The position numbers and the translations under genes were made by a program. The notes under the pieces were generated by a model, which saw only the letters and a program-made list of their open reading frames with translations, was not told where the DNA came from and did not search any database. 64,000 bases of DNA from the NCBI RefSeq assembly GCF_018861755.1, contig NZ_JAHLEF010000013.1, positions 57,087-121,086 of the forward strand, in the 5' to 3' direction. Of this stretch, positions 7,713 to 14,878 are shown piece after piece. The stretch comes from Clostridium sp. CF012. GTDB taxonomy: Bacteria > Bacillota > Clostridia > Clostridiales > Clostridiaceae. Numbering within the stretch: position 1 is the first letter of the stretch; the number at the start of each line of letters is the position of its first letter.

Positions 7713-9896
7713 TTATTTTGAAATTTTAACATATGAACTATAAACATATCCTACTTTACCATTATAAGAAATCTTAATCCACTTGTTTGTCATTCCTAAC
7801 ACTTCAAGCTTTGTCCCTTTAGTAACATATCCAATAACCTTAGTTTTTGCTAAAGCCCCACTTCTAACATTAAGAGCATATGAAGTTACTACCCCGTATG
7901 TTTTACTTACTTTTTCCTTTACTGGCGCTGGTATTTCAGGCTTAACTACCACTGGCTCAGGATTCATAATTGCATTTAACTTATGGTAGAATTCACCCTT
8001 ACTAATTCCAGAAGTAAATTTTCCTGGCTCTATATTTGCCTTCTTGCATAGCTCACTTATTTCATCCAGAGGTGTAGCATCCTTAATATTTATTGATGCT
8101 ATATTTGTATATTTTCCATCAGCTGTTTTTTCTACTTCAAGTACTCCGGAATTTACAAGTTTAACTATATCTTTTCTTTCTAATGAAGTTGTATCAACAC
8201 CTAGTATCCTCCAGTTGTCTTGAATACTTGATGTTATAGTACCCTTTTTAACTTCTTTTATATATTTAATTGCAAGATTCCTTATTGTTCCTTGTTCCTC
8301 ACCAAAAGCAGTTTTATCTGTTGAACTCCAAAGCTTCTTAAAGGTTTTTCCTTCAAATACTCCACCTTTTCCTATTAATGCCTGCATTCTATAATCATTC
8401 ATGCCAAGCTTCAGAACTTCATCATTTTTTATTGTAGTTCCATTCATATGTCTTAAATTTACTATTCTGCTTCCTTCTTGCTTTGTAATGTCTATTTCAT
8501 ATTTAACTCCACCAAACATATCATTTGTACTATATTTTGATGCACGCCTATTACTATTAAAACTTACAGTAACATCTCCAGGCTTAGTTGAGTTAAAGTA
8601 GCCAGCAGACCACTCCATATACTCCTTCAAATCTTTACCTGTTAATTCAAAGACCGTTACTTCTCCACCTGCATACTGATAATTATATGAAATATCCTTT
8701 TTCTTTATTGGTCCAACATTAAGCTTTGCTTTATCATTATCAATTTGCATTCCTACTACATCGGCTTTACTATAGTAAAGCATAACTTGTTGAAAGAAAT
8801 CTGCTAGAGGCGTTTGCTCTATCTGTACCTGGGGTATGTCCTTTATTTCATTTGTTGGAACAAGATCTATTCCTTTCAACTGCCCAACAACTGTATTCGC
8901 ATCCGCGCGAGCGATATTATGATATGGTTCAAGAGACTTTTCAAGTCCTTTATCTGATTGAATACTACTATCAATCACTATAGCCTCACTAGATTTTTTA
9001 TCTAATTCAATTTTTCCATTAACCTTCTTAAATGATAAATCTATTTTTGATAAAGCCGATCCATATTTATTAGGTTCAGTAATTAACACTCCATTTATGG
9101 TTTCTTGTTTAACAAGCTTATGCATGTGCCCTGCTACAATAGCTGTTAACTCTGGACAAGCATTTGCGATATCTCGTACACCAGTACCTGCAATATTGTT
9201 TTCATTATCAATACCCATATGCATAACCCCTACCATCGCATCAACTTTGCCCTTTAGTTCATTAATTACCTTTTTAGTTTCATCTATGGGACTCATTACT
9301 TTAAGTCCTTTTAGATGATCAGTTCCCGCTTCAAACTGAGTAATTAGTGGAGTATCCATTCCGATTAGGGCAATTTTAACCCCTTCTTTTTCAATAATTG
9401 TATATGCGGGAGCAAATCTGCTTCCATCCTCTTTATAAATATTTCCTGAAATAGCCTTTCCATTAAACTGTTTAATTGCAGTACCCAGCACATCAAGTCC
9501 AAAGTTAAACTCATGATTACCCATATTCCATACATCGTAACCCATTTCATTCAGTGCAATCATAGCTGGGTGCTTTGGCGAATTATTAAAAAGTTCAGCA
9601 GAGTTGTCTTGAATTAAATCTCCCGCATCTACTAAAATTGTGTTTGGATTCTCATTTCGAATTGATTTGATTTTTGTATAAATTTGTGTCAAACTGCCTG
9701 CCATACTTTGTGCATCCATTGAATAATCCCATGGCATATATCTTCCATGAATATCTGACGTTCCTAGAATTGTAATCTTTACGGTGCCTGTTGTTTCCAC
9801 AGCATTAACTGCTCTTGGTGCAATAGTGCTAAAAAGATTAAATAGCATAAGTACCCCAATAACCATACTAAGAGCCTTTTTGTTCCTTTTATACAT
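7713..9896 (-). CDS. secreted bifunctional metallophosphatase/5'-nucleotidase with C-terminal SH3 domain
   Basis: A 727-residue exported enzyme that should hydrolyse nucleotides (5'-nucleotidase or 2',3'-cyclic phosphodiesterase) outside the cell. The ATG at 9896 is chosen because GAGGGGGA precedes it; the ATG five codons upstream overlaps that site. Residues 1-31 form a signal peptide ending near VNA. Metal-binding motifs of the calcineurin-like fold follow: TSDIHG (Asp48, His50), DAGDLIQ, GNHEFNFG, MHMG and GHMHK. A 5'-nucleotidase C-terminal domain covers roughly 340-530 and a bacterial SH3 domain occupies the last 65 residues (LNVRSG to GYVYSSYVK), probably binding the cell wall. It is a single gene on the minus strand. 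Confidence 0.9.
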   Translation of the reverse strand: MYKRNKKALSMVIGVLMLFNLFSTIAPRAVNAVETTGTVKITILGTSDIHGRYMPWDYSMDAQSMAGSLTQIYTKIKSIRNENPNTILVDAGDLIQDNSAELFNNSPKHPAMIALNEMGYDVWNMGNHEFNFGLDVLGTAIKQFNGKAISGNIYKEDGSRFAPAYTIIEKEGVKIALIGMDTPLITQFEAGTDHLKGLKVMSPIDETKKVINELKGKVDAMVGVMHMGIDNENNIAGTGVRDIANACPELTAIVAGHMHKLVKQETINGVLITEPNKYGSALSKIDLSFKKVNGKIELDKKSSEAIVIDSSIQSDKGLEKSLEPYHNIARADANTVVGQLKGIDLVPTNEIKDIPQVQIEQTPLADFFQQVMLYYSKADVVGMQIDNDKAKLNVGPIKKKDISYNYQYAGGEVTVFELTGKDLKEYMEWSAGYFNSTKPGDVTVSFNSNRRASKYSTNDMFGGVKYEIDITKQEGSRIVNLRHMNGTTIKNDEVLKLGMNDYRMQALIGKGGVFEGKTFKKLWSSTDKTAFGEEQGTIRNLAIKYIKEVKKGTITSSIQDNWRILGVDTTSLERKDIVKLVNSGVLEVEKTADGKYTNIASINIKDATPLDEISELCKKANIEPGKFTSGISKGEFYHKLNAIMNPEPVVVKPEIPAPVKEKVSKTYGVVTSYALNVRSGALAKTKVIGYVTKGTKLEVLGMTNKWIKISYNGKVGYVYSSYVKISK

Positions 9897-10036
9897 TTTT
9901 ATCCCCCTCATTTTACAATAATTTTACATATTACATGTAATACTTTTGTAATACTTATTATACCACTTATGGTAGCTTATTAATAATTATAATTAAAAGT
10001 ATTACTGTCTGTAATTTTGCAAAAAATAAAAAAAAT

Positions 10037-10060
10037 CCTAAACAAATGTTTAGGACTTTT
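10037..10060 (-). terminator. Terminator of the tRNA operon
   Basis: CCTAAACA/TGTTTAGG hairpin (10037-10055) with T runs on the minus strand, directly after the last tRNA gene. Confidence 0.9.
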
Positions 10061-10061
10061 T

Positions 10062-10136
10062 TGGAGCTAGCAATAGGAATCGAACCTACAACCTGCTGAT
10101 TACAAGTCAGCTGCTCTACCGTTGAGCCATGCTAGC
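10062..10136 (-). tRNA. tRNA-Thr(UGU), copy 1
   Basis: Cloverleaf with acceptor GCTAGCA/TGCTAGC, anticodon loop CTTGTAA (anticodon TGT) and encoded CCA. It is the last gene of the eight-gene operon. It differs from copy 2 at one T-loop base (TTCGATT here, TTCAATT there). Confidence 0.97.
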
Positions 10137-10143
10137 AGGCATA

Positions 10144-10220
10144 TGGCGACCCAGAACGGACTCGAACCGTCGACCTCCGCCGTGACAGGGCGGCACTCTA
10201 ACCAACTGAGCCACTGGGCC
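10144..10220 (-). tRNA. tRNA-Asp(GUC), copy 1
   Basis: Acceptor GGCCCAG/CTGGGTC, anticodon loop CTGTCAC with anticodon GTC, encoded CCA. Identical to the copy at 10503-10579. Confidence 0.97.
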
Positions 10221-10225
10221 ATATA

Positions 10226-10301
10226 TGGTGGGAACAACAGGGTTCGAACCTGTGACCCTCTGCTTGTAAGGCAGATGCTCTCCCAGCTGAGCTATGCTCC
10301 C
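10226..10301 (-). tRNA. tRNA-Val(UAC), copy 1
   Basis: Acceptor GGGAGCA/TGTTCCC, anticodon loop CTTACAA with anticodon TAC, encoded CCA. Identical to the copy at 10585-10660. Confidence 0.97.
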
Positions 10302-10314
10302 ATATATGTTTTAT

Positions 10315-10389
10315 TGGTGACTCCTAGGGGAATTGAACCCCTGTTACTACCGTGAAAGGGTGGTGTCTTAACCTCTTGACCAAGGAGCC
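10315..10389 (-). tRNA. tRNA-Glu(UUC), copy 1, with anticodon-stem mismatch
   Basis: Acceptor GGCTCCT/AGGAGTC, anticodon loop CTTTCAC with anticodon TTC, encoded CCA. The anticodon stem reads CCACC/GGTAG, leaving a C-A mismatch that copy 2 (CCACC/GGTGG) does not have, and the D-loop reads AAGAGG instead of AAGCGG. It may be a decaying or less efficient copy. Confidence 0.93.
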
Positions 10390-10417
10390 ATATTAATTTA
10401 TTGTGTTGTGTTTTTTT

Positions 10418-10492
10418 TGGAGCTAGCAATAGGAATTGAACCTACAACCTGCTGATTACAAGTCAGCTGCTCTACCGTTGAGCCATGCTAGC
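10418..10492 (-). tRNA. tRNA-Thr(UGU), copy 2
   Basis: Same gene as 10062-10136 except one T-loop base. Anticodon TGT, encoded CCA. Confidence 0.97.
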
Positions 10493-10502
10493 TAAAAAAA
10501 CA

Positions 10503-10579
10503 TGGCGACCCAGAACGGACTCGAACCGTCGACCTCCGCCGTGACAGGGCGGCACTCTAACCAACTGAGCCACTGGGCC
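10503..10579 (-). tRNA. tRNA-Asp(GUC), copy 2
   Basis: Identical to copy 1, anticodon GTC, encoded CCA. Confidence 0.97.
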
Positions 10580-10584
10580 ATATA

Positions 10585-10660
10585 TGGTGGGAACAACAGG
10601 GTTCGAACCTGTGACCCTCTGCTTGTAAGGCAGATGCTCTCCCAGCTGAGCTATGCTCCC
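10585..10660 (-). tRNA. tRNA-Val(UAC), copy 2
   Basis: Identical to copy 1, anticodon TAC, encoded CCA. Confidence 0.97.
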
Positions 10661-10673
10661 ATATATGTTTTAT

Positions 10674-10748
10674 TGGTGACTCCTAGGGGAATTGAACCCC
10701 TGTTACCACCGTGAAAGGGTGGTGTCTTAACCGCTTGACCAAGGAGCC
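10674..10748 (-). tRNA. tRNA-Glu(UUC), copy 2 (first gene transcribed)
   Basis: Fully paired anticodon stem CCACC/GGTGG, anticodon TTC, encoded CCA. It is the promoter-proximal gene of the operon. Confidence 0.97.
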
Positions 10749-10805
10749 ATACTAAATTGTTACTTTATTTATCATGTGCTTCCGTCTCGCAACCCAACAT
10801 AAACT

Positions 10806-10834
10806 ATAATACATAATTTTTCTTCAAGTGTCAA
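10806..10834 (-). promoter_or_regulatory. Promoter of the tRNA operon
   Basis: On the minus strand TTGACA, a 17-base spacer and TATTAT precede tRNA-Glu copy 2 by about 60 bases. The remaining sequence from 10835 to 11086 up to the flavoprotein gene shows no further gene or recognised RNA. Confidence 0.8.
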
Positions 10835-11086
10835 CATATTTCCATGTTTTTATTTATTTATTTTTTTATATAATCCACGAATCCAATAAATTCAGTGGTT
10901 TCTCATATAAATAAAAGGTAGTCCATCACGGTGAATACTTACCTTGTTGCCAACTAGTGCTAAACATTTACTTTGATTTTATAACATAAAATAAAAATTA
11001 ATATTAAAGGGCGCAGTTTTAGGGTAAAATTGTAGATAGCACACTCGATATTATAAATATATTTTTTCTCGAAGGGAGAGATTTAC

Positions 11087-12316
11087 TTGAAACATTCTCT
11101 TATAATAGTCGGCGGAGGTGCCGCTGGTTTAACCTCTGCACTTATAGCAAAAGATTTTGGAATAGATGTAGCCATTATTGAAGGAACTGATCGAATAGGC
11201 AAAAAAATATTAACCACCGGTAACGGAAGATGTAACATTAGTAATGAAAACATAAATACCAATAGATACCATAGTGAAAATCCATATTTCTTTGAGCATA
11301 CACTAAATTCTTTTAGCCTAGTGCAAACTATAGATTTTTTTAACCGTTTAGGCATACCTTTAGTTACTTTAGATGGCGGCAAAATGTTTCCTATGTCATT
11401 GCAAGCCTCATCAGTCATTGATATACTACGCTTTGCAATAGAAGAAAAACATATTCCTGTGTATACAAACACAAAAGCTAAAGAAATCACTAAAAATAAA
11501 AATGGTTTTAAAATTTCCACCATGGATAGTGACACATATGAGTGTGATAAGTTAATTATTGCTACAGGAGGTAAATCTGCCCCTAAGACAGGTTCTGACG
11601 GTTCTGGTTACACCCTGGCTAAACAATTAGGCCACAGTGTAACTTCGCTGGTACCGGCCCTTGTACAGCTTAAATTAAACTATAATAGGTTAAAGGCACT
11701 ATCTGGAGTAAAATTCGACGGTTATGCAGAAATATTTATAAATGGTGAATATGTCCAAAAGGAATTTGGAGAAATACTTTTCACTGATTATGGCATCTCT
11801 GGTCCTCCTATTCTTCAACTTAGCAGGACTGTTTCTTATGGTTTATCTAAAAATACTAAAGTTTCTTTAAAAATTGATATGTTACCAACTATTACTCCTG
11901 AAAATCTAAAAGAATTTTTAGAAAGTCATTGGTCACTATTTGGAAGTCGTAGTATTATTGATTCATTTATTGGAATAATTCATAAAAAAATCATTCCAAT
12001 AATTTTAAAACAAGTTAACATAGAAGATTTTCATAAACCTTGCTCTGATCTAAACTTAGAAGAAAAAAATGCTATATATGCACTGTTAAAGCAATGGCAA
12101 TTTGAAGTTTCAGGCACCAATTCTTTTTCCAATGCTCAAGTCACTGCAGGAGGCATTAATACAAAAGAAATTAACCCACAAACTCTAGAATCAAATATTG
12201 TACCCAATCTATTTTTTGCTGGAGAAATATTAGATGTAGATGGAGATTGCGGTGGTTATAACCTCCAATGGGCCTGGAGTTCTGGTGCTATTGCAGCTAT
12301 TAATGCATCTAAATAG
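11087..12316 (+). CDS. NAD(P)/FAD-dependent oxidoreductase of the BaiN/RdsA (HI0933) family
   Basis: A 409-residue flavoprotein. It begins with TTG at 11087, with GAAGGGAGAG as ribosome site. The N-terminal FAD-binding motif reads IIVGGGAAGLTSA, followed by the family hallmark GKKILTTGNGRCNISN near residue 45. The ATGG motif (ATGGKSAPKTGSDGSGY) lies near 160, and the C-terminal GGxN-type flavin motif is seen in AGEILDVDGDCGGYNLQWAWSSG. Members include bile-acid dehydroxylation and other reductases, but most have no known substrate. No neighbours suggest a pathway. The palindromic repeat A begins 27 bases after the stop codon. Confidence 0.88.
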   Translation: MKHSLIIVGGGAAGLTSALIAKDFGIDVAIIEGTDRIGKKILTTGNGRCNISNENINTNRYHSENPYFFEHTLNSFSLVQTIDFFNRLGIPLVTLDGGKMFPMSLQASSVIDILRFAIEEKHIPVYTNTKAKEITKNKNGFKISTMDSDTYECDKLIIATGGKSAPKTGSDGSGYTLAKQLGHSVTSLVPALVQLKLNYNRLKALSGVKFDGYAEIFINGEYVQKEFGEILFTDYGISGPPILQLSRTVSYGLSKNTKVSLKIDMLPTITPENLKEFLESHWSLFGSRSIIDSFIGIIHKKIIPIILKQVNIEDFHKPCSDLNLEEKNAIYALLKQWQFEVSGTNSFSNAQVTAGGINTKEINPQTLESNIVPNLFFAGEILDVDGDCGGYNLQWAWSSGAIAAINASK

Positions 12317-12342
12317 TGACTCATCCTATTCCTAGTTAAGAG

Positions 12343-12575
12343 TTTTTTCTTAGATTATGCTATAACGAAAAGTATATGTTGCTGGAATGCTTTCACTTCG
12401 CTTAGTAATTCTAAAATTTATTTTACTTATATCTGCTAAAAATCACAAACTCGCTATCGCTCAAACATGTGATTTTCTTTACGCATCTATAAATAAAATA
12501 AATTAAGAATTACTAAAGCTTGTTACAATGCATTCTGCGCAACATATACTTTTGTTAGCATAATCCAAGAAAAAA
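12343..12575 (-). repeat. Dispersed long-palindrome repeat, copy A (full length)
   Basis: An imperfect palindrome of 233 bases. Its ends are TTTTTTCTTAGATTATGC and, inverted, GCATAATCCAAGAAAAAA, and the arms continue to pair through AAAGTATATGTTGC, AGTAATTCT and TTATTTTA blocks to a central hairpin AAAATCACA/TGTGATTTT. It occupies most of the 415-base gap between the flavoprotein and the sigma factor gene. It is in the opposite orientation to copy C at 30208-30438. No open frame is seen inside. Confidence 0.85.
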
Positions 12576-12731
12576 TACCCAATTTCGAAAATTACTATTA
12601 TAAATCCCTTTCGAATTAATCATTTTCCACCTCTATAAAACTCTTATTGCCTTTTCGAAAAAAGATTATATATATTTTTGTATACAATTCCACATTCCGA
12701 TAGTCTTAAGTAGCTTTAGAGGGAGGTTAAA

Positions 12732-13241
12732 ATGAATGACGATGTTATTACGCAATTATATATAAGCCAAATGAGTATTATTTACAAATATCTCGTAAAG
12801 CTTGGCTGTTCAAAGCAAGAAGCTGAAGATATCGTTCAAGAATCCTTTACTAGGGCTATGGAGCATATGGATGGTGTGAGATTAGAAAAACTTCGTTCTT
12901 GGCTATTTACTGTAGCCATTAATGTTTTTAGAACCTTTAAAAAAAGAAATAACAGATTAAGTTTCTCTTTGGATGAACAGCAGTATTGTAATAATTTTTA
13001 TAGTGATGACGAAGTTGAAACCTCAATATTAGTAGTGGAAAAAGGTACGTATATTAAACAAACATTAGAAAGTTTAAAGAAGCAATATAAAACTTTACTG
13101 CTTATGAAATACCAGGCAGACTTAAGCTATAAACAAATTTCTATATTACTTGGCATCCCTGAAAATACAGTTAAGACTTATCTTTACAGGGCAAGAGAAG
13201 AATTCAAGGAAAGGTGGAGGGAAAATTATGAAAGAAGATAA
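12732..13241 (+). CDS. ECF-family RNA polymerase sigma factor
   Basis: A 169-residue sigma-70 family factor with only regions 2 and 4. GGGAGGT precedes the ATG. Region 2 covers about 10-75 (LGCSKQEAEDIVQESFTRAM, then WLFTVAINVFR). Region 4 covers about 105-160 and holds the helix-turn-helix LSYKQISILLGIPENTVKTYLYRAREEF. It is followed, with a 14-bp overlap, by a membrane anti-sigma gene, so the pair forms a regulated extracytoplasmic stress-response module. No autoregulatory ECF promoter is evident upstream. Confidence 0.93.
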   Translation: MNDDVITQLYISQMSIIYKYLVKLGCSKQEAEDIVQESFTRAMEHMDGVRLEKLRSWLFTVAINVFRTFKKRNNRLSFSLDEQQYCNNFYSDDEVETSILVVEKGTYIKQTLESLKKQYKTLLLMKYQADLSYKQISILLGIPENTVKTYLYRAREEFKERWRENYERR

Positions 13242-14229
13242 TATAGAGTTTTTACTTGATGATAAAAAACTAAAAAAAGCATACAATAAATCAAAATTTC
13301 TGAGTACTATTAGAATACTTGTAATAGTTATTCTTGTGATGATACCACTATATGCAGTGTTTACTAAGGTTAATGTTATGGTTACTTTTAAAATCGGGAC
13401 TGAATATTATGCTGAAGTTGAAAAAATGCTTGAGATTACAAAACCTAATACCTATATTAGCAAAGCAAATGATGATATAGGTTTTTTTGGTGCAAGTGGT
13501 CAATATACAGTCTCTAAAAAAATTGGCAATTGGAAATCTGTAGATATATATAATAAAAATAGCAGTTATGGATTAGTAAATATTAAAGGGCCAAATCGCA
13601 TTCTGTCTTCAAATAGTGGTGGACAAAAGGCAGGTGAGTGGCCAGTTAATTTTGATAGTTCAGGCAATTTAACTATGATGGCCTTTCACCCGGATGTTAA
13701 GTACAAGGAATATAGAAATGATTTAGCCTTACTTAACAAAGTAAGTTCTGACTCACTATTAGAGATGACTTTATCCTTTGATAAAAAATATAAAATTAAT
13801 GAAGTTTCAGGTATTCTACCAAAAGTTCAAATATCTGAGCTACTAATCGATGGTTATACAGATGAGGAATTGGAAAAATATAAAAAGGAAGCCTCCCAAA
13901 ATGATGGAAAAGCCACATTTATTTCAGAGTACTATTTTATAGGATTTGAGGGTTCTAGATGGTTTAATTATGAAGCTAATGAAGTATCAAACAATTACAA
14001 GAAGTATATAGATAATCTCCAGTTTGATTTCAAGGATAAGTATTATAAAAATAAATTTAGTAATATATATTCTATGCTAAAAAATAAAGATCAATTAGAA
14101 GCAAATAAAGTAGATATAATAGGCGTAGTGGTTTATGGTAGTCCAGAGGAATTAAAGCAGTTAAAGTCAAATCCACATATAAAGGCATCAAGTGTCGGTA
14201 TTATAACTAAGGATATAATTTTTAAATGA
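13228..14229 (+). CDS. membrane anti-sigma factor with sigma-regulator N and C domains
   Basis: A 333-residue protein. The ATG at 13228 is preferred because GGTGGAGGG lies just upstream; it overlaps the sigma gene by 14 bp, indicating translational coupling. Residues 1-25 are cytoplasmic and charged, about 28-46 form one transmembrane helix, and the rest is extracytoplasmic. The sequence is like Firmicute anti-sigma factors with a sigma-regulator N domain (GTEYYAEVEKMLEITKPNTYIS to NKNSSYGL) and a C domain (about 150-330, with the PKVQISELLIDGYTDEEL segment). It should hold the ECF sigma factor at the membrane until a signal releases it. The signal is unknown. Confidence 0.85.
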   Translation: MKEDNIEFLLDDKKLKKAYNKSKFLSTIRILVIVILVMIPLYAVFTKVNVMVTFKIGTEYYAEVEKMLEITKPNTYISKANDDIGFFGASGQYTVSKKIGNWKSVDIYNKNSSYGLVNIKGPNRILSSNSGGQKAGEWPVNFDSSGNLTMMAFHPDVKYKEYRNDLALLNKVSSDSLLEMTLSFDKKYKINEVSGILPKVQISELLIDGYTDEELEKYKKEASQNDGKATFISEYYFIGFEGSRWFNYEANEVSNNYKKYIDNLQFDFKDKYYKNKFSNIYSMLKNKDQLEANKVDIIGVVVYGSPEELKQLKSNPHIKASSVGIITKDIIFK

Positions 14230-14288
14230 TTGCGGACAAACATCGAAAATATGATTTTCTTATAAGAAAAAATATATTACAATAAATA

Positions 14289-14317
14289 TTGACATTAAAA
14301 TACAATGGGTATATAAT
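14289..14317 (+). promoter_or_regulatory. Promoter of the thrS leader
   Basis: A consensus TTGACA at 14289-14294, a 17-base spacer and TATAAT at 14312-14317 lie just before the first T-box. Initiation would be near 14325. Confidence 0.92.
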
Positions 14318-14332
14318 AGCAACAAAGTAAAG

Positions 14333-14574
14333 ACTATGAAGAGGATAAGTAAATAATTTACTGTTTTAACAGAGATAGAAATCCATCGGCTGAAAGGTTT
14401 CTAAGGCAAGTATTATTGAAAACCACCTCTGAGTTGAGTACTGAATTTTAGTAAGTATCTCCGCAAACCAGCGTTAAAGGTATCGAGTGATAGTAATACA
14501 CATTTTTTGTGCATTGTTGTAATTTGGGTGGAATCGCGAGTATACTCGTCCCTTTTTTAGGGACGAGTTTTTTT
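14333..14574 (+). promoter_or_regulatory. T-box leader 1 (Thr, specifier ACC)
   Basis: A tRNA-sensing riboswitch. The conserved T-box GGGTGGAATCGCGAG lies at 14526-14540. The likely specifier is ACC (14422-14424), in the stem I context GAAAACCACCTC, which calls for tRNA-Thr(GGU). The intrinsic terminator is CTCGTCCC/GGGACGAG (14545-14567) with seven T. Uncharged tRNA should favour the antiterminator and allow thrS transcription. Confidence 0.92.
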
Positions 14575-14600
14575 GTTTTTATTAATTTTATATCATAAAG

Positions 14601-14839
14601 CATTGAAGAGGACGAGTAAATAATTTACTGTTGTAACAGAGAGCGAAACCCATCGGCTGAGAGGTTTCTAAGGCAAGTATTATTGAAAACCGCCTCTGAG
14701 TTGAATACTGAATTTTAGTAAGTATCTCCGCAAACCAGCGTTAAAGGTATCGAGTGATAGTAATACACATTTTGTGGATTGCTATAATTTGGGTGGAATC
14801 GCGAGTATACTCGTCCCTTTTTTAGGGACGAGTTTTTTT
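14601..14839 (+). promoter_or_regulatory. T-box leader 2 (Thr, specifier ACC)
   Basis: A second complete T-box, highly similar to the first. T-box motif at 14791-14805, specifier ACC at 14689-14691 (context GAAAACCGCCTC), terminator CTCGTCCC/GGGACGAG at 14810-14832 with seven T. No promoter is visible between the two leaders, so transcripts must pass both terminators in series. Confidence 0.92.
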
Positions 14840-14878
14840 GTTTTTAATAATTTTTTTATATAAGAGGAGGAAATATTT

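Larger units (their letters stand above)
10062..10748 (-). repeat. Tandem duplication of a four-tRNA cassette
   Basis: The block Thr-Asp-Val-Glu (plus-strand order) at 10062-10389 recurs at 10418-10748 with the same internal spacers between Asp, Val and Glu. Only three substitutions inside tRNA genes separate the units (one in Thr, two in Glu). The Thr-Asp spacer differs in both length and sequence. Confidence 0.93.

Noticed and set aside
10122..10714. Open frames of 70-77 codons across the tRNA cluster
   Set aside because: They read through tRNA genes and give the well-known spurious peptide with NGLEPSTSAVTGRHSNQLSHW; no ribosome sites. The RNA genes explain the sequence.
10062..10748. Regularly repeated blocks that could suggest a CRISPR array
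   Set aside because: The repeated blocks are tRNA genes in a two-unit tandem duplication; no short direct repeats with unique spacers and no cas genes.
12343..12575. Insertion sequence
   Set aside because: No transposase frame inside any copy and no clear target-site duplication at the ends; a non-autonomous element remains possible.
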